Shown: positions 23,565-36,366, counted from the first letter of the stretch. The stretch is 64,000 nt of DNA from Sepioteuthis lessoniana (GCA_963585895.1 OY757939.1:29141022-29205021); one strand, 5' to 3'. Made by a program: numbers and translations. Notes: generated from the letters alone by a model not told the origin.

Positions 23565-24000
23565 AAGGCAAAATTTACTAACAAGGTCAATTTTTTAAGC
23601 AGAGTTTAACAGGTTTGAATTCAGAGGTTTTCTTCTAGACAAGTTGCCACACCAAGGTTAAAGAGCTTAGTCAGCCCTACTATTTACCTATAGCTAGAGG
23701 GAGAATAGTTAGATTCATACCTTTCCCAAGGGTTTTAATGCAATGTGAATTGCAAATATCCTCAACCCAAGATTTGAATGCAGATTGCCATGAGCATTTC
23801 CTATGATGATAAACATGACACTACAAGCACCTCTATAAATTATGTAACTATTCTTCCTCTAGCTTTCGGTTAATAGAAGAGAAGATTGGGCTCTTTAACC
23901 TTGGCATGGCAACCAGTGTTCGAAAAAGAAAAGTCTGAATTGAAACCTGTTCAACTCTGCTTTAAAAATTGACCTTGTGTTGGAGGAGTTGTGTGTGCGT
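23565..24000. mobile_element. Two SINE family C fragments in opposite orientation
   Basis: A minus-oriented copy (23575-23790: aacaggtttgaattcagagg, catacctttcccaagggttt) is followed by a plus-oriented tail (23865-23980: ggctctttaaccttggcatg, aagtctgaattgaaacctgt). They form head-to-head imperfect arms. Confidence 0.75.
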
Positions 24001-25740
24001 GTGTGTGTAACTGGTTTTAGTCAAATTAAAAAAAATGCGATTACATTTAGTTTAGTGGAAGTTGGTTTAAATATGCATACTATAGTTTAACAGACTAGAA
24101 ATATTGATTTGGAAACAAAGCTTGATTCTATTTGTATAAGGGATATAATTTTGGGAAACTAAATTAGAATTGAATCACTGGGGTTAAACTAGTTACACTG
24201 TCAAATAGTATTATATGGTACAGTGTTATATCCAAGTTCTTATCAAGGATGCCAAATCTATATTTCAATAAATATTTCTGTGGAAGGAAAAAATATGAAA
24301 GGTTGGATCAATTATATACACCCCTGATTTTCTTTCGTAGTTGCCAACATACATAGTAAATTTGAATGTCAGAGCTTATCCTGTATTATCTATAATCTGA
24401 GCTGTAGTAGTTCGATAATCTGAGAAATTTTTGATTTTATTCAATTTTTTTAAAAAATTAATAGAATTTTGCAATCCCAGACAATTTTTTTTTAAATAAA
24501 ATGAGTTGATAATAAAAATTGAAAAAATTTAATTTTAAATAGAAATTTTTTTAAAAAATGTGTTGCAATTCCAGTCAATAAAATTAAATTAAAGTTGCAA
24601 TCATTGACAAATTTTCTTCTAATTAAGAAAAAGAAAAAAAAAAAAAAAAAAAGAAATGGAATCAGTAAATTTATTGCAATAAAGTAAGAATTGTAATCCT
24701 AGACAAGATATTTTTTTCTTAAATTAAAAATAAGAGATTTTTGAAATTAAAAAATTCGAAAAATCAAAAGAAAAGAAAAAAAAAAAAAAAAAAAAAAAAA
24801 ACATCAAGGAAATTTAACATTCCAAAACACAAAAGTTTATTTAATTCAGGGTTTATGCTGATTATAATAAAATTGTTGTTCTTGCATAATGTTCCTGTTT
24901 TTAATGAAAATTGATTGGTTTTCATTAGGCCTTTTTTTTTTTTTTTTTTTACAGGCTGTGTTTAAATACATTTGAGCAATTTTTTACAAACATTTTTTGT
25001 AATGGCGATATACGAATCTTGATAAGCATATGGTCCCCCACTATAAAATCATTGCATGTCAAATCAAACTTAGTGGGAAATCAGATAAATACTCATGAGC
25101 AGTACCAAATAAATTTTACAAGAGGCTTCTTTAAGCCCCATCCACCTATGAGAGAGGTTTTTATTTTATATCCCTCTGCTAGAAACACTATTTGCATTTC
25201 TAGTTTACATCTTAAACATGATGGTTCATAGCTTTTTAAGTAGCACTGAAAACGATGCTAAAATAACAACTTTACAGGCTGTTTTTCATACTTTTAAGGA
25301 AGTTGAAAATTTTGTCAAAGCGGCAAAAAGATGTTTTATTTAAATATATAATATATGACAAAAGATTTTAACAAACATTTTTCTTTATTTATCAGAAAAT
25401 GGAATACATTTACTCAACTATACAATGGACACCAGTCACATAAAGTAGGACATACTGCAATGCTACAACCTCAACATGCTTAGTTAAGCACCAGAAAAAA
25501 AAAATAAAGATCCATATTACAAGCATGATAAGTAGAATAGAAATAACATAGTTACTCCATTTGTACTGGATTAGTCAAACAGCAGAACATATAATAAAAT
25601 AATGAAATGATAATAATAATCATCTAATAAAAAAGGAATAATAATTTAATAAAGACATCCTGCTGATTTTTTTCCTCCAGTTTTTTTTTTAAATTTAGGA
25701 CAGGTATTGCCAATTGTCTAAAGGTATGTTACATTACTCA
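24000..25740. other. Intronic AT-rich sequence, no gene
   Basis: Poly-A and poly-T runs (24628-24653, 24776-24801, 24928-24950) and no recognisable repeat family or exon. The 70-codon frame at 25019 looks accidental. Confidence 0.6.
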
Positions 25741-25746
25741 CATACA

Positions 25747-25749
<3 letters not shown>

Positions 25750-25805
<56 letters not shown>

Positions 25806-25820
25806 TATATATATATAAAT
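25750..25820. repeat. (TA)n microsatellite
   Basis: About 24 TA units followed by an imperfect aaataaatatat stretch. Lies 220 bp from the L1-Tx1-like 3' end. Confidence 0.97.
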
Positions 25821-26039
25821 GTAAATGTTTGTTACTAACCAATAATCTCCAGTTTTATAGCACTAATTGGTTTAAAATTTTCAGAGTTTTTTATTCGAAT
25901 TCAGGAGCGTTTTTATATACTTATTATCCAAAAATATTACAATAATTAAAAAAAATATTTTTAATAAGTCGTTTTTCTCCAAGAAAAGCTGAACGTGAAT
26001 AATGATGGAAAATATTACTTCTATTTTCCAAGAATTTGT

Positions 26040-26070
26040 AGGGAACGAATAAATAAATAAATTTAAAATT

Positions 26071-26102
<32 letters not shown>

Positions 26103-26735
26103 GAAAACTATTAAATTTGGAGAAAACTCCCAGATATCCATAACGGGAAAAGAAGATGACGCATGCGTAAAAGAAAAAAGGCTTTCGTTTTGACAAAGGG
26201 AGCAAAGTATTCTTTCTCTTTCAGGCCGTGTTCGTCGAACCAACAACACCATTTTGCTGTTTTGATGTTTTGGGCACCACGCATACGTCTTTGGTAGCAG
26301 TCCTCTATCGGTCAGCATTATGCTGAAATATACAAGACCCACGAATGAACTGTAAACTAACTCTTACCGGACTTTGACAAAACTTCCAAAAGAAAACTAA
26401 CCCTTATGGAAGCCCGAAATACCAAATGCGGACACATACATACATGAAACGAATTAATGTATTTTTGACACCTTAAACTGGGGGATTTAACCATTTCAAT
26501 GTATTCAGGAAAAACTCCTCATCCACAGAATGGTTGTTAAACCCAGTAAATAAAGGAAAGTATAAAAGAAACGTCTTCGTCTCTTATCTATTTCTACCTT
26601 TTCTTTTTGTATATTTCTTTTGGGACTTTCTTTGGGCAAGGCATTGCGCCGGCCAGTCAACATGGGGTAAAATAGTATAACCAAAATATGGAGTCAGATA
26701 TCTAACGGCAACACAGGCTTGCCCCTAACCCCTGA
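26040..26735 (-). mobile_element. L1-Tx1-like LINE 3' end, severely 5'-truncated
   Basis: Shares with 45545-45900 and 60735-61430 a block containing gtaaataaaggaaagtat, ggcaaggcattgcgcc and tatggagtcagatatc. On the minus strand this reads from the last ORF2 codons through the 3' UTR. The low-coordinate edge is an (AAAT)n tract (26041-26100), a typical LINE tail. Open frames here are short and overlap the UTR. Lies in an intron of the small gene. Confidence 0.75.
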
Positions 26736-27382
26736 TACCTCAGCCACTCAAACCTCACAAATTTTACACGGGATTTTTTTTCTGCTTTATTGGTTGACTT
26801 AAACAGAGACACTAAACTTTAAACCATATTTCGTTGGTTCAGTAGAAAGTAAACTTTTTTTCTAACGAATTGTCTACAAAATATTTTCTTATATTTTTCA
26901 ACATTAACGAAAGACATCCATTAAAAAGTTTTCTTTCTTAAACCATATTTCGTTGGTTCAGTAGTAACAAATTGTTTACTAAATATTTTATTTTCTTTTT
27001 TCAATATGACATTTATTCTCTTATTTCTTATGTTTATTATTATCGATAAGACAAAACAACTTTAAACCATATTTCATCAGTTCAGTAGTAACGAATTGTT
27101 TACTAAATATTTTATTTTCTTTTTAACTTCAACGTAAAAAGTTTTCTTTCATTAATAAACTTTAGAAATATTAGAAACATGCATTTTCTTTTTTTTCCCA
27201 TTTAAACAAACTGAGCCATAGCAACACGTGGCTGGGTACAGCTAGTATATATAGATATATATATATCTTTACTAATCTAAGTTGAAGTTAGGCTTCCTAA
27301 TGATCCGTTAAGGTGAAACTTTAGTAGAAGATTTTCGACTCGCGATTTAGGTTAATTTTAGATATATATATATTTTTATATA

Positions 27383-28691
27383 CGTGGTGCATTCAATAGG
27401 TTTCCAGACTTTTTTTGTACAGGCATTTAAAATTGTCTTAGTCTCTTGAAAATTCAGTATGTTATTGCTATACATCTTATAAGATGACTGACCAATTTTT
27501 ATGATTTCAGCTTCAAATGAACAGCTACAGCAGGAATCGGAATACACCCTACTAAAGCCTGATTGTCACAGCTGGTGAATTTCAAAAATCCAATCTGGAC
27601 GTGAAGACACTTTAGAAGAACAATATGCAATAAAATCCTGTTTTAAACTTGGAAAAAATGCCACAGAAACGTATGGAATGTTTCAGACTGCTTTTGGAGC
27701 ATCTTGCATGAATCGAGCATCAGTTTTTGAGTGGCATAAGAGATTTAAGGAAGGCAGGGAGTCTGTGAGGGATGATGAGAGGTGTGGGAGGAGTAAGGAA
27801 GTCAGAACACCAGAGTTGATTGGTCAAATAAAGAATTTCATGGATAAGGACCGTCCTGTGTCTATAGAAACAATAAGTGCACAGTTTGATGTCAGTGTGG
27901 GAACTGTACACACAATTATTCACAAGAAACTAAAGATGCGGAAGATTTGCACAAAGTTTGTCCTAAGAGTGCTCAGAGATCATAAAGAAAGACGTTGTCA
28001 TGACAGCAGGGAGATGGTCAAGTTGATCAATTCAGATCCCACAGTTCTTGATGCTCTGGTGACCTGCGATGAAAGCTGGATCTACTGCTATGACCCAGAG
28101 ACCAAGAGACAGAGTTCCCAGTGGAAGCATGCTAGCTCTCCTAGACCTAAGAAGGCCTGACAGAGCAAATCCACCCACAAACTTTTGATGATCTTTTTTT
28201 TGACAGCACTGACATGATCTACATGCACTGGGTTCCCACTGAACAGACAGTCAACAAGGAATACTATGTTGAGGAGGGAGTTCAGGAAAAGATTCCGTCA
28301 GAAGAGGCCAGCACTCTTCAAATCGGGTCAGTGGCATTTCCACCATGACAATGCACCAGTCCACAACTCCATCCTTGTCACAGACTATTTGACCAAGATG
28401 GGCATCAAGACAGTTCCTTACCCTCCCTATAGTCCAGACCTTGCTCTCTGTGACTTTTCCTTATTCCCTAAGCTCAAGGAAAAACTTAGAACCTGTCGTT
28501 ATGAGACAATTGAGGAGATGAAAGAGGCTGTGACAAAGGTCATTGACACACTCACAAGAGGACTTCCATGGGGTCTTCCAGAAGTTGTGCATTGCAGCCG
28601 GAAGAGATTACTTCGAAGGGGACTAGAGTTTCATGTGTGTACTATCAATAAAAGTTCCCATACAAAAAGTCTGGAAACTTATTGAAGACAC

Positions 28692-28695
<4 letters not shown>
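27383..28695 (+). mobile_element. Full-length mariner (DD34D) element
   Basis: 1313 bp between TA dinucleotides (27381-27382 and 28696-28697). Imperfect terminal inverted repeats are clear: GGTTTCCAGACTTTTTTTGTA on the left and its counterpart AAGTCTGGAAACTTATT near the right end. Length, TA target and transposase type match mariner. The right end abuts a (TA)n/(CA)n tract. It lies in an intron of the small gene in the antisense orientation. Confidence 0.93.
27583..28640 (+). pseudogene. Mariner transposase, one stop plus one frameshift
   Basis: The N-terminal half (27678-28160, with sense codons continuing upstream to about 27583) has the double helix-turn-helix region (FEWHKRFKEGRESV and QFDVSVGTVHTII) and the first catalytic Asp in VTCDESWIY (28068). 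A TGA ends this frame at 28158-28160. The frame shifts near a T run around 28195 and reopens from before 28266 to 28685 with the second Asp in HHDNAPVH (28347) and the third in LALCDFSLF (28452), exactly 34 residues apart. The triad is intact although the gene is broken. The C-terminus near 28560 is also frameshifted. It resembles the SETMAR/GVQW3-type mariner proteins common in mollusc genomes. Confidence 0.9.
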
Positions 28696-28754
<59 letters not shown>

Positions 28755-28755
28755 C
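28694..28755. repeat. (TA)n(CA)n compound microsatellite
   Basis: Starts at the target TA of the full-length mariner, so the element probably inserted at the edge of this tract. Confidence 0.97.
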
Positions 28756-28954
28756 CAGGATAAAGTTATCCTGGGTACAATATAAAATTGCATCTGATGA
28801 CAAAGAGTAATCACAAAAATAAGGTTTCTCTTTAGTAATTGTCTGCATATGTTGTTAGAAATCTTAATTTGGTAAAAAAAGACCCACACATAACAAGAAT
28901 ATATTCTCTATCCAGTGTGTCTTCGCATATGTTGCACCAAATGCATCTTCCATG

Positions 28955-29515
28955 TAAAGGTTGATTGGGTTTTATGGTATATCAACCTTTGTAGGTTATC
29001 TAATGCCAAATCCATTTTTATACAAATAGTTCTATTTCAATTAATTCAGTTTAGCATGAGTACACAGTTTAATTGACAAAAACATTTTTATTTCAAGCTA
29101 TTCAGTTTATTCAAACAGTTCTAATTCAGCCAATTCAGTTTTGTACAAGTATAGATTTTGTTTACACACAGTTAAATGTCAAAACAGTTCTATATTAAAC
29201 AATTCAGTTTAGCATAAGTAGAGTTTCAATGTCAAAAATGTTCCATTTCAAACAATTCAGTTTGGCATAAGTACGCAGTTTAGTTCTATTTAACCCATAG
29301 ATAGGGCCCTATCAGGTGCTACCATTCCGGGCCAAAGTGGACCTGGGAGCAAAGGCAATGAAAAGGTGCTCTTGCATTCCACAAAACCCCAGCATCACTG
29401 AAACCTCACTATCAGATTGTTTGATATCATATCCAGGACACTTATTGGAGAGGTGGGGGTCTTACCCCTCGGCAAAGAAGCACAGTGTATTCTACAGCCC
29501 CAGCCAACTGGGCAA
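28955..29515 (+). repeat. Repeat D
   Basis: Start ggttttatggtatatcaacc at about 28968, a shortened periodic section, and the 3' module at 29290-29515 (ggtgctaccattccgg, tatccaggacacttattgg). Confidence 0.75.
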
Positions 29516-29519
29516 TTCC

Positions 29520-31418
29520 ATGCAAAGGAAGATCCATAAGTTTCACAGAAATATGCTTTTTCTCCTGTGTGTAAGGCATGAATTAAGATAGACATCAAAT
29601 TTTCATAGGTATAAACTGAAGGTCAATAATAGAGATTTCATTTAGAGGAATTTAAAATCACTTTTTCTGAACATGCCTCATAAAACAGAAAAAAAATCAG
29701 CCAAAATCTACATTCTTAAAGAAAAAATAAAACCATTTTTCTGAAATTTAATATCCAGTACTACAAAATATGATTTTTAATTCATACCTTATGCTGGTTG
29801 TAATAAAGTGTACTTTTTGTGTAAAGTTCTTTTCAAATAAGACAAAAAAAAAAGAAAAAAAAAACAAACACACTATCAAAAGAAAACTGCCTGTTTGAAA
29901 ACTTATGAGAAGTACTGTATCAATTTTACAAAAAAGCTCTTTTTAATCTCTAATTATAACTCACATGCATACAAACCAAAAAAAAAAAAAAATTAAATGT
30001 TTTGTTTAAATATATAACAAAAAGATTTCAATTAACATTTTTCACACACACACACACACACATATACACAAAAAAAACACACAGATCCACATTAAAAGTC
30101 TAACAAATAACTTCTTGGAAAAGGTTTATCTCACTTAGTGACATTTTCATATTGATTCACTTGTGGGTCTCTAGAAAAAATATTGTCAAATGAAAAACCA
30201 CACTCAAAAAAACAAACTAAATAAGTATTTTTAGATAATTTTTTTAAATTAATCAAATTTATTCATTCAATATTTTTACATTAATTAACAAAATCACAGT
30301 CAAATGCAGTAAGTGGAAAAGTTTTATGCAAGTTAAATTTTAAACTTCTAAAAATAATCAAATATGTTTATCCTGATTTTTTTTTATTATTAACCACATC
30401 CTATATATGAAAACAGTAGCAATATTGTAGCTTATTTTATCACTTTTTTAACTTCAAAAATAAGGCAACCATAAAAACCAATAGACCAACCATCACCAAA
30501 AAATGTTACAAAATCTAATTCTACAAGGAATTATCTTCAAAATAATATAAGACTTATCCAGTTGCAACTTCATTAAGCGAGTCAAATTAACCAAATGATT
30601 GATGGGAGGTTGGCACATGACAACAGAACAGTAAAAGAAAGAAAAATGTCTCATTTCTTTAGATACAGAAAATTTTATTAAAATCCAATGATTAGCTTAT
30701 TTTGAGGGAGTTTTGTATTTAAAGAAGAAAAAAAAGTACTTTAGTGGATACATGTTTTTGCCCATATCATAAAAGTTGAAGTTAAGTAATACAGATGAAT
30801 TTAAATGATTTCTGAACATGAACATAAAGTATCAATAAATAAATAGACATCTCTACTATAAATTAAATTGTATTTTAAAAGATGGTTTTAAAAATTGCTT
30901 AGATGCCATCAACATTCCCTTTTAGGGGCCCCTTAAGCACTGGACAATAAACCAAGCCCTTACTCCATTTAGGCAAGGTAAGACTCTCTGTAATTAAGCT
31001 GTCAATTATTTTATACATTCCCTGAGCCAAAAGAAAAATACTAGGAAAATAGTTTTAAAATTAAAGTTAAAGATATTAATATTATCAATTTAGACGTGAA
31101 AAAAACCTAATCCATTCTTTAATTTGTGAATACTTTATAGGTTTCACTGTAAAGTTTGTTTTTTTTATTCAACCCATAAAACAATATTATAAAAGTTATA
31201 TACAGGACTGTTCATTTCTAGAGGTCTGCAAATGCACATGTGTCCAGTGGGCTGGCAAAGTACTGAAAAAGCAGAGTTCTCCTTTTTTTTGGTGCTTGAA
31301 GTTAAAATTTTAGCAAGAGTAGAATTATTGGAAATTTTTTTATTTCATTTTTCATATTTCATTATTTTTTTATTTACTTATTTTATCCATTCATTAATCC
31401 CTACAGCCAAAAAAGAGA

Positions 31419-31461
<43 letters not shown>

Positions 31462-31900
31462 GTACTTCGACAAAATGGTTCAATAAAGAAAATGTCATTT
31501 CAACAGTAATGAAGAAAAAATTACATAGGTTTCAGTCATTAGCTTAATTTCTTTTTTACATTTACATTTTAGTCTTAAAAATAATATACATTGATCATCA
31601 GAGATAAACTGATATTATTGGTTGGGAAGGGAAAGACTAGAGAAATAAGATGTATGGTTGAATTGTAGAGAGTTGAAAATGTAAATCTGGTGTATTTTTT
31701 CAGTAAAGCAAATGACTAAAACTAACTTATCTGGCTAGTGTTAATTAACTATTACATTCCTAGGTAATCTTTTGATGGATTATGGCAGACATTTTATCAA
31801 TGGGATATTCTGAACAAGCATAAATTTTTTTTTTAAATTTAAGCTTTAAAAACATGCAATAAGAATATGAAGCCAGGTAAATATTTTTCTTAAGAAAAAA
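29520..31900. other. Intronic AT-rich sequence, no gene
   Basis: Contains (CA)n at about 30043-30064 and a poly-A of about 38 at 31421-31458; otherwise unique-looking AT-rich DNA with no exon signal I could support. Confidence 0.6.
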
Positions 31901-31906
31901 ATAAGT

Positions 31907-32055
31907 TTTGGTTTCTTTATTTAATGGCATATCAACCTTCATAGGTGATTTAATGCCATAGCTGTCATTGTAGAAGAATAGCAGCAATATTATTTAACCA
32001 GGAGGGGAATAAGGGAGTTCATACATTTCCCAAGGGTATTAGTCCAAAATTAAAA
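31907..32055 (-). mobile_element. SINE family B, head missing
   Basis: Tail ggtttctttatttaatggca and core catacatttcccaagggtat are recognisable; the tRNA head is absent. Confidence 0.72.
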
Positions 32056-32359
32056 ATATGGATAAATAAATGTGACAAAGTAAATTTTTGTCATTCAACC
32101 AAAAAGTTTTGGCCTACTTTACACTTTTAACTGGTTGTTTTGATGTGTAGAGGTTTTATCTGCACGTCAACCATCCAAAACAAATATCTTATTCAGTTCC
32201 TGTGCACTAAAAACCTAGAAAGTATTTAAACAAACCAGAGAACAGACAGTTTGCCACTCAACAGCACACGAGTGAGAAAGAACATTACATAAGTCTATTA
32301 TATAATAAATACAGCGCTTATTTTCTTTTACTAAACCAAAAATATACATTTACCGAACC

Positions 32360-32692
32360 CCTTCCCACAGGCAAAATGTGACACAAGGTCATTTTTCAAG
32401 CAGAGTAAAGCTGGTTTGAATTCAGAGTTTTCCTTCTCCAAGACTGGTTGCCTAACCAAGGCTAAAGAACCTAGCTCAGAGGAGAACAAATAAATTTCCA
32501 AGGGCATTAGTACAAAGCAAAATGCAAACAACCTCATCTAGCATTTGAATTTGGGTTGCCAATTCTATTCCATACAACAAAACTATTACACTAAGCACGA
32601 AGACCAGAAGTATGGGGCACCCAGTGAGAATCAAACTCACTAATAATGGTCCACTAGACAATATTGATAACCATTACAACACAAAGGTGCCC
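32360..32692 (-). mobile_element. SINE family C with well-preserved tRNA-like head
   Basis: The minus-strand head at 32615-32692 begins GGGCACCTTTGTGTTGTAAT and ends CTCACTGGGTGCCCC. Its 7-nt ends can pair like an acceptor stem, and GTGAG/CTCAC enclose a 7-nt T-loop-like TTTGATT. A further partial head and the C tail (tctgaattcaaaccagctt, minus) follow. Confidence 0.75.
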
Positions 32693-32932
32693 AACCAATT
32701 TTGTTGGTATTTTGTTAGATGGTTTTTCTTGCTTTTTATTTATTTATTCCTGCTGTTTTTTTGTACTTGAATTCAAATAAACATTGGATACCAACTGTTG
32801 AATAAATCCAATAGTACAAGTTAGGAGATAGGAGGGCACAAGGCAGAAATGTCCAAAATCAGGATTTCCTAAAGTGGTCCATACATACCACTAAGAGTAT
32901 ATAAAAGAATAGGGATACACGGGAGGTTTAGA

Positions 32933-32954
32933 GAGAGAGAGAGAGAGAGAGAGA
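32933..32954. repeat. (GA)n microsatellite
   Basis: Eleven GA units between SINE C-like fragments with catgcctttcataagggca motifs (32960-33270). Confidence 0.92.
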
Positions 32955-33355
32955 ATGCAAGGAGAGGTTAGTTCATGCCTTTCATAAGGGCATAGGAATT
33001 AAGTTTCCATAAACAGTCTCATCTAAAATTTCAATCTATTTGGCCAAGTTTTTGTGACACTGCCTTTCAGAGCATAAGACATATCATATATGATAGAGAA
33101 AAGGAAGAGGTGAGTTCATGCCTTTCATGAGAGCATAAGATTCAAGTATACCACTCCCAGCTGAAATTTGAACCTATTTAGCCAAAAGTTTTCCATGCTG
33201 ATAATCTTTATGTCATAGTAACCTCTATTTAGTAATCAAAAGAGAGGGAAATATGGATTCATGCCTTTTTATTTTCCATGCTTATAAGCATTATGCCACA
33301 TCACACCTCAAAAGCATTTGCATAAAAGCAATAATCTATAACACTGTTAACTTAC

Positions 33356-33392
33356 CTGGTCCTTCGAGGCAAGTCTGACTCTTGACCACAGG
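33356..33392 (-). other. Candidate 37-nt 5' UTR exon
   Basis: On the minus strand a pyrimidine-rich stretch ending in cttacag precedes 37 nt (starting CCTGTGGTCAAGAGTC and ending GACCAG) followed by a strong donor, gtaagtt. The exon has no ATG and sits upstream of, and on the same strand as, the 22543-22655 exon, whose own 5' side is an acceptor. It is therefore a plausible non-coding exon of the small mitochondrial-like gene. It could also be an exon of an unseen gene or a chance pair of sites. Confidence 0.45.
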
Positions 33393-33804
33393 CTGTAAGA
33401 AGATAAGACTTTACTGTATTATGTACATAAAACTGTACAAAAAGGAAAGACTGACAAGCTATCAATATGTTAGTTATGTAAAGTCTTTATCAACCTTGCT
33501 CTTAGCCTCATTTTTGTGGCTTAGATCAACACAAGGATATTGATATTTCTTTCAGAATTTCAGAGATGAGAAATTATTATCTACTCATGTTCTCTTAACT
33601 CAGTTGTTATAACTAACAGCTACTCATTAAATATGGGTTGTCAGATGGTCATTATTAAAAATAAAATATGTAGAATTGCTTTAATTAAAGTTTACAATTA
33701 TTATTCATATTCAATAGTCAAACTACTAGTATTTACTCACATTAAAAACAGGTTCTAAGATGGCCATTACTAAAAATAAGGGATGTAGAGTGTTTTATTA
33801 TAGG

Positions 33805-34051
33805 TTTGGTTTGGTTTGGTTTCTTTGTTTAATAGCATATCAACCTTTGTAGGTTATTTAATGCCAAAGCTATTCTCCTCAAAGAATAGTGGTTGTACTA
33901 TTTAACCCATAGCTGGAAGGATAAAGGGGTTCATACCTTTCCCAAGGGTATTTGCCCGAAAGTGAATGTAATAGCGCGACTGGAGTACAAACTCACTTAG
34001 TATGATTCTGCAGTCCATCGCTTTAACCATTACACTACGAGGACACCCACC
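33805..34051 (-). mobile_element. SINE family B
   Basis: Full copy with tRNA-like head at the high-coordinate end (minus: tgtcctcgtagtgtaatgg), core and ggcattaaataacctac tail ending in (aaacc)n. It lies just upstream of the candidate UTR exon in transcript order. Confidence 0.88.
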
Positions 34052-34552
34052 CTGTTTTATTATAGTTTATATTTAAAAATAATAAAACTAGCAGTATTTA
34101 CTCATATTAAATACAGGTTCTTAGATGGCCATTGTTAAAAATAAGGGATGTAGAATTGTCTTTTACTAAAGTTTACAATAATTATTTATATTGAAAAAAA
34201 AAAGAGTCAAAATGGCAGAATTTAACTGGATTGCCAACAGGGAATTGATCACTTCTGTCTGGGTCTCTGGGAGAGAAAGAATGATGCTGAGAAGACCAGA
34301 AATTTTTAATTACCCCAAGAAATACATCACTGACAAGGCCTTCCAATATGCAAAAAACATAATTCTATATAAAAATGAACAGATAAGATAATTATAATCA
34401 AAAAAAGTCAACCTAGCAATACTTACATAAATTCCATAAGGGTTGTAAGATGGACATTATTAAAAATAAAGGATATAGAGTGGTTTTTATTAAAGTTTAT
34501 AATAATTATTTGCATTTAAAAGAACATTTTATTTGTTATCATTTATTTACTG

Positions 34553-34805
34553 AGGTTTGATTTGGTTTTATGGCTTATCAACTATTTTAGGTTATTTAAT
34601 GCCAAATACTATTAATACATATATATTAAATATATATATAATTTGTAAACATATTTTCTTTAAAATTTTTTTAAACGCCTGGGCTCATTTCTTTTCTGTA
34701 TACAAAGTTAATTGGATTCAAGTATTGCTATCTAATACAAATAATTCAATTTATTTATGATTCTATTTATTATCAATCATCTGCAGAGATTCAGTCGGTG
34801 TATTC
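34553..34805 (+). repeat. Repeat D, internally deleted
   Basis: Start module, hinge and one periodic unit are followed directly by the last 35 bp of the 3' module (gcagagattcagtcggtgta). Confidence 0.68.
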
Positions 34806-35202
34806 TACACCCTCATATTTACTGCAGGTTACTTGTTTAAACCTGGTTGACTACTCCGTGGTAATGGTTTGGATATTAGCGCTGCCATATAAGTTAATAT
34901 CAAGTTTTGGAATTATTTCTTCAGGCTTAAAAAATAAATAAATAATTTTTTTTTTTTAAATCAACTTCTACATGATGTTTTATGGTACATACATGAAATT
35001 TAATGAAAATAGTTCCAATAAAATTTCGATTCATGGATTATAAAAACATAATTTTTTTTCCTTCAATACATGGATCATATTTATATTGAATACATTGATT
35101 TTTTCAAATATTCAGGGGTTTTTCTTAACTATTCTGTAATGCATCCCACCACCAGCATATATTGATCAAATTGATATCAGTGATCATATCAGACCAAGAC
35201 TT

Positions 35203-35239
<37 letters not shown>

Positions 35240-35339
35240 AAAGATCATTTAACCTAAGAGAAAAAAAAATTCTTTTTTCACCTATTTCTAACAAGGTAGA
35301 TGCTTACACATCTGGTCTTCTGTAGCGAAAATGATTGAG

Positions 35340-35383
35340 ATAATTCAAGGTCATTTTTCATTATAAAAATGACCTTGAATTAT
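35340..35383. promoter_or_regulatory. 19-bp perfect hairpin with TCAAGGTCA arms
   Basis: ATAATTCAAGGTCATTTTT (35340-35358), a 6-nt loop, and the exact reverse complement (35365-35383). Each arm holds TCAAGGTCA, the extended half-site bound by monomeric nuclear receptors of the ERR and NR5A groups. Structure is seen; function is inference. It lies in the inferred first intron. Confidence 0.5.
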
Positions 35384-35667
35384 TTTAGTAGTGTGGCCAG
35401 CTTAATGATGAGTTATGTCTCATACAACTTGCTTCTAGAAAAAGGTTGCCCATGTCCACTTTAAACTATCAGGGTTTACCCGTTAATCAATGACTCAAAA
35501 GTAAAGATTTATATTTAAATGTAGTTGGAGTAAGTTAAAATACTAATAAAAAAAACAAACATTTTTTTAAACCTAGATAAAAAAAAAATTTTTTTAATTA
35601 TGTTAAACAATAGCCTGATGAACACACACACACACGCATTATTGGGTTCTCATTATAACAGCAAGTA

Positions 35668-35690
35668 TACTTCTCAGCCTTTTGGCCAAG
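35668..35690 (+). ncRNA. Possible U2 snRNA 5' fragment (pseudogene)
   Basis: acttctcagccttttggcca at about 35668-35690 matches the conserved start of U2 snRNA at roughly 19 of 21 positions. Similarity fades after that: the branch-recognition and Sm parts are absent, so at best it is a truncated pseudogene. Confidence 0.35.
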
Positions 35691-36366
35691 GAGTGCGAAA
35701 TTGACCGCTTTGTCTTTGGGGCCATTCCCCCAGGCAATACCTGCTTGCAAGGTTAAGTTTATCACTTGACAACTGAAGCACCCAAAAAGGGAAATGCAGA
35801 TGGGACCAAGCATTTTTTCCACCTGCCATACATGGGTTTTTATCTGTGCATGGCTCCACTCATTAAAATGACCTTGTGTCAAATCTTACCAAGTGGGAGG
35901 TAGAGATAAATATCTGCTTCTAGGAAAATGTAAAGAATTCTAATTACTGCTTCACAGTTATTTCTATTATATCCAGAATTCAGATAACTAAAAATTTAAA
36001 AAATTTTGATATCAAATTCTTATTTATCTTCTTTTTTTTTTTATCTTTAATTATATTCAACACAAATTTGTGCCATACTTTTTTAGTGTATAAGATAACC
36101 TCCCAAATTTCTAGTTAAAACATATAAGATTACCCTCTCCAAGACAACCACTTATACACAAACAGTTACATTACATGTCCTGATCAAATTACTCATCAAG
36201 CTTCATAGTACTAGATCTAGTGAGTAATATTATAACTATATCAACCTCCAACAACGTAACAGTTAAAAGATTGCTCTTGAAAAATTAATTTATTATAATT
36301 GTGCAAGCATAAATAAGATAAGATTATTTCTATTACAGTACACACTTATGTTTTTATCAAAATAAA

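Noticed and set aside
25881-26342. 153-codon minus-strand ORF
   Set aside because: It overlaps the 3' UTR of the L1-Tx1-like fragment and its (AAAT)n tail; low-complexity Phe/Tyr/Leu runs.
32615-32692. tRNA gene
   Set aside because: Acceptor-like and T-loop-like pairing is present but spacing is off by two and no sound anticodon arm was found; it is the head of a SINE.
34191-34391. 66-codon plus-strand ORF (MAEFNWIANRELITS...)
   Set aside because: No splice context, no family recognised, AT-rich surroundings; likely chance.
35598-35882. 94-codon minus-strand ORF
   Set aside because: No recognised domain; overlaps a U2-like and SINE C-like segment and a (CA)n tract.
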